Origin: Candidatus Omnitrophota bacterium
GTDB lineage: Bacteria; Omnitrophota; Gorgyraeia; Pluralincolimonadales; Pluralincolimonadaceae
DNA: 15,178 nucleotides
Direction: 5' to 3'
Assembly (NCBI GenBank): GCA_041653595.1
Contig: JBAZFB010000027.1
Span: 1 to 15,178, forward strand
Of this stretch, positions 12,001 to 15,178 are shown piece after piece. The notes under the pieces are model-generated. The model was not told the DNA's origin and made no database searches. It saw only the letters and a program-made list of their open reading frames with translations. The position numbers and the translations under genes were made by a program. How positions within the stretch are numbered: the first letter of the stretch is position 1; every line of letters starts with the position of its first letter.

Positions 12001-15000
12001 TCTTTCTCTGTGTTTCGCTGAGAGTATTGCTGTTAATCATCTCTATCCGCATCGTCCCTATTTTTACGCCGGATTTATTATAATAAGTGCCTGCCGATCC
12101 TGATAAAGGATTGAAGTCCGCGTCAAATTTTATCCCTTTGCCGTAGATGACCTTGCCCGCTACTTTTTCATTTTCATCCCGCAGGAATACAGTTACGGAT
12201 TTGCCGGCTTTAACGCCATAAATAACACTAGGGCCTTCGCCTGAAATAACCTCCACATTATCCATGAAATTTCTTAATTCTTTAGACTCGAACTTTACAT
12301 TCCCTTCGTTGTCGGTACTGACTAATACCGCCGCGCCCTTCTGCGAATAAGAGCCATTCTTGTATTCGTAGAACATCCCCTCGTTATCGCCTTTTTTATG
12401 CAAGACTTTGCCTGTTAATTGATTCTGCTCGTCCCTTAAATAGAATATTTCCGATCCTTTGTTATCCGATTCGTATTGGAGCTCTTCTTGCTGGGATATC
12501 TTAAATGCGCCGTTCTTTTTCTCATAAATTACATTTTTAAGATTGTCCTTGTAAGACCCTTCTGTCATATCTGAGCCAGAAGGCGTGTCCTTAATAACAG
12601 TTCCCGAAAGATAGGTTATATCAAAAGGTTTGCCGGTTGCTTTATCAGTTCCCTGCGCATGTGTATCCTTAGGAAGCGTCCTTATCCTTTCTCCAGAAAT
12701 AATTGCTTCGCTATATTCATTGCTCCCAGTAATAGGAGAAAATTCTATAACGAGTTCAGAAGATGTCACGCGTATTACACCTTTATCCAATAATTCAGCC
12801 TTTACACCTGTTTTCGCGTCAATAATCTCTTTGATCTCTATTTTGTTCTCTCTATCAAGTTTTATTGTAAGCTTAGAATCCTTGGAGTATGTAGTGCCTA
12901 AATATTCCATATCCTTGGTTAATTCCGCTTCTATCAAAGCGCCGGGTTTATTAAGATTGACTTCTTTTATCGACTTTATTCCTTCGGTTATCTGAGTATT
13001 TGCAAGGATTACTCTGGGATTTGTTATTGAATAGATTTCCCCTACCAGTTCCGCTCTTATTGGGTCTTCTTTCGTGAAGTTGTCCTGAACTATTTTAAGG
13101 AGTTGTCCCTCGTATTTCGCCGCCGCCTTATCCGTGATCTTCTTTTCCTTAATCAGCGCGCTTATCGCCTGCGCTATATTTATCACTTCTGCTTTTATAT
13201 GCTCTTTATCCATAGCAGATAATGAAGTTATGATAGAATCTATATTCTCCAGTGTAACATTCTGAACGAGGATCGCGTGATCGGTAATGAGATTCATCGG
13301 AGCCTGGGGTTGTTTCACGACAGGCACTGTGGTCTGGATATAATTGCCCGATTCTTTGTTTTTGAATATCAAGGTTGTTTCTTTTATATCGAGTTTTGGA
13401 ATTGCCACTTCAGCCGAGAATATAAAATCTTCTACAGCGGCAAAACCTTTTAATATCTCAGTATCTTTTGTTGATATGGCTAACCCGCCTGTAAGAGCAG
13501 CGAGCTGTGACATAGGCATACCTGCGCCTGCGTTCTTATCCGGGGTCAACAGAGTGTCAGCTATAAGGCCAGATAACAACTCTTCCTTTGTAGGCTGCTT
13601 TAAATTATCATACTCAGGACCTACACCTATGAAAGATAACCTGATGTTGCGGCCCTGAAAAGCTTCAACTATATCATATAATTTATCTTTAGTGATATTA
13701 CCCACATTAAATAATCCGTCGGTAAGAAATACTATATATGTATTGGTTATGTTGTTAGTTATGACTTCGCTGTAGACTGCTTTAAGCGCAGGGTAACCTG
13801 CGGTCATATTTTCGGTTTTCAAATTGTCTACCAGGGTATATGGATTCTTATCCTGACCAAGCGTTTTTAATTCATTCACATTGTCAGAAAACGCATATAA
13901 CGCCACATTAGTTTTATCCTCAATCTTCTGTAATATTTTTTTGACCGCTACTTTTAAATCTCCGAGCTTATTACTTTCTGACATACTGCCGCTTTTATCC
14001 AGAATAAATATTATTTTTGCTGTCCCCTGAGAGGTTTTTTCATTTTCCACAAAAGCTTCTGTTTTTTCAAGATTCAACCCCACATTAACTAATATATTAT
14101 CGTTTGGTGAAATCTCCGATATGCCTCCTGTAATCTGATCACCTTCCAGAGCCAGCGTAGATTTAGTTGATACAATAGTTGCGTTAGAAAATTTTACATG
14201 CTCTATGTCAGGCGTTTTTCCTATAAGTTCTTCATAGAGGACTTTATTACTTTTATCTGCTATCGTAACTCTAAAGGGAATATCCTTTGGCACATTTATC
14301 TTAAGTTTATTGATATCTTTTGATATTTCCGCGAATTTATCTTTTAAACCTGTAAATGCGTCCGCATAATAGAACACGGCATCCGCGCCATTGGCTTTGC
14401 ACTGCGCTATAAAACCCTCGGCCTCGGTTTTACTTTCCTCAGTTACTCCTACGAACTGGATTGTAATATTATGTCTCTTCGCGTAATCTATTATCTGGCT
14501 CCAGGTATTCTCTAAATCAGGTTCCTTGGAACCTTTACCTTTAGAAGCTATATCAGATTGGCCATCAGTCATGACTACTAAGACCTGATTATCCGGGATA
14601 TTTTTTATTGATTCCAGCATATTGGTATAAAGATATGTAGCATCTCTTCCTTTGGAAGGAAGGCTGTTGACATAAACTTCCAAAGCTTTTTTATTGCTGA
14701 ATTCGGATATTTTTATATCCCCGGCGCCTTTTTCTCCGGAACCAGGGCCGAATATATTAAGCTTAAACTTCATTGAATCCGGCAGATTTTTCAGGAACTC
14801 GGAAAGAGCGCCTTTTAATAACTTTACCCTTGATTCATCCATGGTACCGGAAAAGTCCAGGGACAATGTTACTGTATTTACAGGCTCCTGAACACTAGAC
14901 TGCTCTAAATTAAAAGCTCCGCTGGTATTATCAAGAGGGGTTACTGTTACTTTATAGGCGTTTTCCAGGCCTCTTCCTTTAACAATCAGCTTGTCGCCCT

Positions 15001-15178
15001 GCCTATCGAGTGTTATCGAGGAAGAAGTGCCCATGCCAGACGTTCCTGATATAGACGGAATATTATCTAAAATATCCTTTAGTTTCTCGATCTCTACGGG
15101 CGTATTAAAGGTTTTCTCAAGATTTTCTTTTAATCCGGCTATGGAAATGTGTTTGGCGTAATTTTTATAGTAGTTGAA
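1..15178 (-). CDS. Giant multidomain protein, partial at both ends (VWA-VWA ... SecA-like ... HExxH ... C39-like ... SecA)
   Basis: One minus-strand frame is open across the entire window: 5,059 codons with no stop, from Phe at 15176-15178 to Gln at 2-4, with one further base at position 1. Recognisable motifs of several families occur along it in the same frame, so it is a true continuous coding region and not a chain of joined genes. The order is two VWA domains, beta repeats, a hydrophobic region, a divergent SecA-like ATPase, helical and coiled-coil linkers, a putative zinc peptidase, a C39-like domain and a SecA domain. Start and stop lie outside the window; the SecA homology is almost finished at the left edge, so the C-terminus may be close. 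Composition is rich in Lys, Glu, Ile and Asp and extremely poor in Cys. No frameshift, pseudogene sign or codon-use break was noticed. Overall function is not known; a giant surface or envelope-associated processing/translocation protein is an inference. Confidence 0.95.
2..595 (-). other. SecA helical wing/scaffold-like C-terminal part (residues 4862-5059)
   Basis: IYARDYEARKKLVEYDV followed by IREAAYKDRRDVL matches the long scaffold helix of SecA (the RKxLLEYDDVxxxQRxxxYxxRxxxL region). Further on, the helix ending FAAFVKRINELYETMNASI corresponds to the EYKxEAFxLFxxMLxxI helix near the end of the scaffold domain. In between, the conserved W..HL..M and LRGYAQKDP stretch of SecA is replaced by a divergent sequence with GSGEKNKD. 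The zinc-binding tail of SecA is not in view. Homology is almost used up at the left edge, so the protein may end soon beyond it. Confidence 0.8.
596..2278 (-). other. SecA preprotein translocase ATPase core (residues about 4301-4861)
   Basis: SecA is the ATPase that pushes unfolded proteins through the SecYEG channel. The signatures appear in the usual order: helices IEELRATIKDRL and EVFALTKEAIKR; Q-motif NVQLMGAMTM; Walker A AEMATGEGKTF with K4390 (2009-2011); VHIVTANPALAERD; ITYGTKDEFGFDYLRDNM (1730-1783); VDEIDNVLIDEARTPLVIS with D4501-E4502; the preprotein-crosslinking domain with DGLHEAIEAKE and LASITLQSYFNLYES; GATGTA; IPTNMPVIR; NMAGRGTDIK (797-826); GGLHILGTE and QLRGRSGR (692-715), then SLEDD. 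All catalytic motifs are intact. The DEFTGR motif of the crosslinking domain is altered to DDENRPK. Fusion behind more than 4,300 residues makes it an extra, specialised SecA and not the housekeeping gene. Confidence 0.95.
2279..2503 (-). other. Linker to the SecA domain with an apolar helix (residues 4226-4300)
   Basis: Begins with a Pro/Val/Lys linker. A helix rich in Tyr, Ala, Met and Ile follows (AQMIAYYIAMLSYAAQ, 2360-2407), long enough to lie on or in a membrane surface, and then a charged helix that precedes the SecA N-terminal helices. SecA itself has an amphipathic lipid-binding N-terminal helix, which this could replace; that is inference. Confidence 0.4.
2504..2524 (-). repeat. LASGHAI heptapeptide, copy 2
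   Basis: Residues 4219-4225, in the context TKALASGHAIPTL, followed by a proline- and valine-rich linker (VKPVKPVFP) that leads to the SecA domain. It is the exact peptide of copy 1 with different codons at four positions. Confidence 0.8.
2648..3136 (-). other. C39/papain-like cysteine-peptidase-type domain (residues about 4015-4177)
   Basis: SAVNCGVQALQVVLETWAG with C4033 (3080-3082) has the CGxxAL helix of peptidase family C39 and related papain-fold domains, followed by the usual KVSRGELAGEI. H4130 (2789-2791) lies in ILWVPEHFMPVVGYGNGFFI, which fits the histidine strand HFVVxxG of C39; the 97-residue spacing is acceptable. C39 peptidases cleave leader peptides after double-glycine sites, usually as the N-terminal domain of an ABC exporter. 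Two expected residues are missing: the oxyanion Gln six before Cys is G4027, and where Asp follows the His strand there are R4145-T4146. It may therefore be inactive, or use other residues. It sits between the two LASGHAI copies and just before the SecA domain. Confidence 0.65.
3137..3457 (-). other. Helical segment between LASGHAI copy 1 and the C39-like core (residues 3908-4014)
   Basis: Mostly alpha-helical, alanine- and leucine-rich: IDIAREIAKTWLITAVLNG, SPQAILVLTSAKQLLAEF, LADSFIKALESVKIG. It may be a helical cap or pro-region of the following C39-like domain. No motif. Confidence 0.4.
3458..3478 (-). repeat. LASGHAI heptapeptide, copy 1
   Basis: Residues 3901-3907, in the context GKTLASGHAIAEI. 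It is identical to a second copy 318 residues further on but differs from it at four synonymous third-codon positions, so the peptide, not the DNA, is conserved. It marks the N-terminal side of the region that holds the C39-like domain. Confidence 0.8.
3479..4408 (-). other. Unrecognised alpha/beta region between the peptidase-like domains (residues 3591-3900)
   Basis: A mixture of strands and helices: ELALLRFVEIKG, a beta stretch TAYLDINGVLRGLDIS, LMVEVGNDARAVKIS, then helices with SILEDKKLTEKQKTAEIGK and the alpha/beta-looking GKVVVSDVANLRFGIVTEL. It ends with YMISLGSPDAGKT directly before the first LASGHAI copy. I do not recognise a family. Confidence 0.35.
4409..4897 (-). other. Putative zinc metallopeptidase domain with HEAMH (residues about 3428-3590)
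   Basis: The helix IGHEAMHLDDEYN contains HExxH (H3498, E3499, H3502; 4673-4687), the zinc-binding and catalytic motif of the zincin metallopeptidases. Strands GIDILIET and PVIGIDRRFIVNVAY lie before it, as in many peptidases where a strand precedes the active-site helix. A possible third zinc ligand is E3566 in TIQEFLANTALM (4481-4483), 63 residues after the second His, in the Ex3A-type helix of gluzincins. The domain lies just before the C39-like region, so two peptidase-type domains stand next to each other. HExxH alone occurs by chance; the helix context and the glutamate helix raise the odds. Confidence 0.6.
4898..5368 (-). other. Mixed helical region before the metallopeptidase domain (residues 3271-3427)
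   Basis: Helical segments (KEAAVKEIELTWQKRN, TAEDVSRIEANYKTLDN) mixed with short strand-like parts (IISVDILADIGFDVNML). It may contain the start of the following peptidase domain, whose N-terminal edge I cannot fix. No family recognised. Confidence 0.35.
5369..5626 (-). other. Coiled coil (residues about 3185-3270)
   Basis: A strongly charged helix with heptad-like spacing of Ile, Met and Leu: ISFKEKEIKAMQKQMDELK, an acidic/basic middle part, then VLRQLSLDMLKLQNLQDQIG. No proline after the first few residues. It probably acts as a rigid spacer or dimerisation element between the ATPase half and the peptidase half of the protein. Confidence 0.65.
5627..7288 (-). other. Long helical region after ATPase 1 (residues 2631-3184)
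   Basis: About 550 residues of almost continuous amphipathic helix, rich in Lys, Glu, Leu, Asn and Ile (for example LTQLNKNLEALAEISKAYG, KFIEGISKKQIATRK, NGIELAMKDLGLD, SKIAKGEDIKGSD). The part nearest to the ATPase could be a drifted version of the helical wing and scaffold that follow the motor in SecA, but no diagnostic motif is left. The rest may be helical repeats or a spacer. No catalytic motif seen. Confidence 0.4.
7289..8989 (-). other. SecA-like helicase-fold ATPase 1, divergent (residues about 2064-2630)
   Basis: This is a DEAD-like, SecA-related motor. In order: a Q-motif-like REGYQLDLLEQ; Walker A GEMSGGAGKT with K2121 (8813-8842), which resembles the EMxTGEGKT of SecA; Walker B VDEID with D2237-E2238 (8456-8470); motif III LTATFG (7820-7837); a second RecA lobe with VLITTEKGLRQVDYQ where SecA has its GRGTDI motif; and motif VI QALVRIMR with Q2608, R2612 and R2615 (7334-7357). 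The about 210 residues between Walker B and LTATFG contain EIQNAIRALETNAFWV, which resembles the preprotein-crosslinking insertion of SecA. ATP-binding residues are kept, while the GRGTD glycines are lost, so ATP binding is likely and the coupling may be altered. A related helicase is the alternative. Confidence 0.8.
8990..9208 (-). other. Linker between the hydrophobic region and the first ATPase (residues 1991-2063)
   Basis: A short soluble stretch with a beta-like start (KISGVEGGKVTFEGKI) and a charged helix ending in an acidic loop. It returns the chain from the apolar region to a globular ATPase. Nothing else can be said from the sequence. Confidence 0.4.
9209..10078 (-). other. Second hydrophobic region with Thr-rich patch (residues 1701-1990)
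   Basis: After about 35 residues with a Thr-rich micro-repeat (9941-9970), several apolar, Gly/Phe/Pro-containing segments follow: GAWGFAKTGPVFTAIGIPIN, SIPGFAKMGFTIGPLFPI, SMVFVAATLSTVEASSEIV and NIAFASLFFLPGRPVPF. Each is long enough for a membrane-associated helix, though helix-breaking Gly and Pro make a classical transmembrane assignment uncertain. Together with the preceding segment it forms about 390 residues of low charge directly before the first SecA-like ATPase. No family recognised. Confidence 0.45.
9941..9970 (-). repeat. Threonine micro-repeat TTI-TTM-TTR-T
   Basis: Residues 1737-1746 read TTITTMTTRT, three successive TTx triplets, in the soluble link between the two hydrophobic segments. 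The DNA is a run of act/acc/aca codons and probably arose by local slippage. No function is suggested. Confidence 0.5.
10079..10366 (-). other. Gly/Ala-rich hydrophobic segment, possible membrane hairpin (residues 1605-1700)
   Basis: Two long stretches without charged clusters: FDVVIAIPTLAGGFALGGAK continuing into IGLAVLRTALWGAAISV, and SATSGFALGSALHFSVVAV. Small residues alternate with Leu, Ile and Val, and the segment FALG is used twice. This looks like closely packed membrane helices or a membrane-inserting hairpin, and not like a soluble core. Similar hydrophobic, glycine-rich segments precede effector domains in some large bacterial toxins; that parallel is inference only. Confidence 0.5.
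10367..11068 (-). other. Unrecognised mixed beta/alpha region (residues 1371-1604)
   Basis: The first half has beta-type alternation with glycine turns (WILVKGSINR, MEFDISGSLWQGYI, IEIIVKNGNYRLLGRMEI) and contains one of the few cysteines of the protein. The second half is more helical and aromatic (SPSLWRSFKQYVIGNVFF, then a charged helix). It leads straight into the hydrophobic region. No domain family recognised. Confidence 0.35.
11069..11797 (-). other. Charged helical linker (residues 1128-1370)
   Basis: A stretch of about 240 residues dominated by Lys, Glu, Ala and Asn that reads as several amphipathic helices (for example SVNEKLEKLLKDVN and KVAWNKANADWQKAISDYKN), with no hydrophobic segment and no catalytic motif. 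It separates the beta repeats from the next beta-rich region. It may be a spacer or a helical-bundle scaffold. No family recognised. Confidence 0.4.
12131..12190 (-). repeat. LRDE/GKV beta-hairpin repeat, copy B
   Basis: Twenty codons (residues 997-1016) containing VFLRDENEKVAGKV and a GKG turn, gap-free against copy A. A weaker third relative, YLSGTVIKD, lies further towards the N-terminus near 12580-12615, so the family of repeats may be larger than the two clear copies. Confidence 0.6.
12386..12445 (-). repeat. LRDE/GKV beta-hairpin repeat, copy A
   Basis: Twenty codons (residues 912-931) containing FYLRDEQNQLTGKV followed by a KKG turn. It matches copy B at 9 of 20 residues, including LRDE, GKV and the KG turn, with mostly conservative changes elsewhere. 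The level of divergence marks an old internal duplication at protein level. Confidence 0.6.
13031..13438 (-). other. Beta-to-helical segment after the VWA pair (residues 581-716)
   Basis: The first about 40 residues look like beta strands that end the VWA module (for example ETTLIFKNKESG, YIQTTVPVV). About 80 residues of predicted helix follow (HIKAEVINIAQAISALIKE and a Lys/Ala-rich continuation). A similar strand-then-helix tail follows the VWA domain in many bacterial VWA proteins, which is the only functional hint. No catalytic motif is seen. Confidence 0.4.
13439..14026 (-). other. VWA domain 2 (residues about 385-580), canonical MIDAS
   Basis: A textbook bacterial VWA pattern: IIFILDKSGSM with D394, S396 and S398; a middle threonine T459 in NMTAGYPALKAVY; and VFLTDGLFNVGN with D487. 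A strand LSFIGVG follows, and MSQLAALTGGLAIST is the usual late helix-loop of stand-alone VWA proteins. All three metal-binding motifs are intact, so this copy should bind a divalent cation, in contrast to domain 1, whose first motif ends in Thr. The role, from the family, is ligand or partner binding. The two domains differ greatly in sequence, so this is not a recent duplication. Confidence 0.93.
14027..14317 (-). other. Beta-rich spacer between the VWA domains (residues 288-384)
   Basis: The segment alternates hydrophobic and polar residues as in beta strands (for example INVPKDIPFRVTIADK and DNILVNVGLNL) with no long helix. About 97 residues would suit a small beta-sandwich inserted between the two VWA domains. 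No family signature is visible, so the structural description is inference from residue pattern only. Confidence 0.45.
14318..14887 (-). other. VWA domain 1 (residues about 98-287)
   Basis: VWA domains are Rossmann-like folds that bind a divalent metal at a MIDAS site and usually mediate protein-protein contacts. The first motif is LDFSGTM, with D108, S110 and T112 at the DxSxS positions; the last position is Thr instead of Ser. The middle MIDAS threonine is probably T181 in GRDATYLY, and the third motif is VVMTDGQSD with T204-D205-G206. Spacing (about 70 residues from first to middle motif, then about 24 to TDG) fits the family. A strand ITIQFVGV and a closing amphipathic helix complete the fold by about residue 287. 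It is followed by a beta-rich spacer and a second VWA domain, so the two probably form one binding module. Confidence 0.88.
14888..15178 (-). other. Region upstream of the first VWA domain (residues 1-97), unrecognised
   Basis: This is the most N-terminal part in view. It begins with a basic, tyrosine-rich helix-like stretch (FNYYKNYAKHISIAG), followed by a charged helix, a Gly/Ser-rich turn near residues 44-53 and beta-like strands leading into the first VWA domain. A strand-rich segment directly before a VWA domain is common. There is no signal peptide and no family I recognise. The true start of the protein is beyond the right edge. Confidence 0.5.

Larger units (their letters stand above)
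11798..13030 (-). other. Beta-rich region with degenerate hairpin repeats (residues 717-1127)
   Basis: About 410 residues rich in Tyr, Gly, Asn, Lys and Glu with short alternating strands and Asn-Gly or Lys-Gly turns. Two 20-residue units align without gaps (12386-12445 and 12131-12190), sharing LRDE, GKV and KG. A second motif, Y-[EK]-x-[KE]-N-G, occurs three times: VIYEKKNGAF, MFYEYKNGSY and VYKYENGKM. The pattern recalls YD/RHS or MORN-type beta repeats, but no established signature is met. Such regions usually act as extended or shell-like scaffolds; that role is inference. Confidence 0.5.

Noticed and set aside
15032..15052. Possible internal start at Met 49 with AGGA about nine bases before it
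   Set aside because: The frame stays open and looks protein-like for the 48 codons between this Met and the window edge, with no sign of an intergenic region, so the start is most likely outside the window.
1..15178. CRISPR array, tRNA/rRNA, insertion sequence, attachment site, riboswitch or terminator
   Set aside because: No spaced direct repeats, cloverleaf, transposase motif or terminal inverted repeats were noticed, and the uninterrupted coding frame leaves no intergenic space for regulatory sites.

Overview
The whole 15,178-base window lies inside one gene. The minus strand carries a single reading frame (codons run from 15178 down to 2) that stays open for 5,059 consecutive codons with no stop. 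It has neither its own start nor its stop in view, so this is an internal slice of a giant gene, and no second gene, RNA gene, terminator, promoter or intergenic gap is visible. The open plus-strand stretches are antisense shadows of this frame. Residue numbers below count from the right edge of the window (residue 1 = bases 15178-15176).

Layout from the N-terminal side (right) to the C-terminal side (left): (1) two von Willebrand factor A (VWA) domains with metal-site motifs, about residues 98-287 and 385-580; (2) a helical stretch and then a beta-rich stretch with degenerate hairpin repeats, to about residue 1127; (3) a charged helical linker and an unrecognised beta-rich region, to about 1604; (4) a glycine/alanine-rich hydrophobic region with several possible membrane helices, about 1605-1990; (5) a divergent SecA-like helicase-fold ATPase, about 2064-2630; (6) a long lysine/glutamate-rich helical region ending in a coiled coil, to about 3270; (7) a putative zinc metallopeptidase domain with HEAMH, about 3428-3590; (8) a C39/papain-like cysteine-peptidase-type domain with C4033 and H4130, lying between two exact copies of the heptapeptide LASGHAI; (9) a nearly complete, well conserved SecA domain from about residue 4301 to the left edge, including the helical scaffold.

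Organism: moderate AT richness (by eye roughly 40% GC), Lys/Ile/Glu-rich composition, standard stop use and a gene of at least 15 kb with a fused SecA point to a bacterium. Giant multidomain genes of this kind are, from memory, reported from Candidatus Omnitrophota and relatives, so I would guess that lineage, but nothing in the window proves it.

How the parts could work together (inference): adhesion-type VWA domains, a hydrophobic region, two SecA-type motors and two peptidase-like domains on one chain suggest a very large protein coupling binding of a partner, membrane insertion or translocation, and proteolytic processing. The pairing of a C39-like domain with a transport ATPase recalls peptidase-containing ABC transporters, with SecA in place of the ABC motor. 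The protein is also strikingly poor in cysteine (about seven in 5,059 residues), as is common for proteins exposed outside the cytoplasm.
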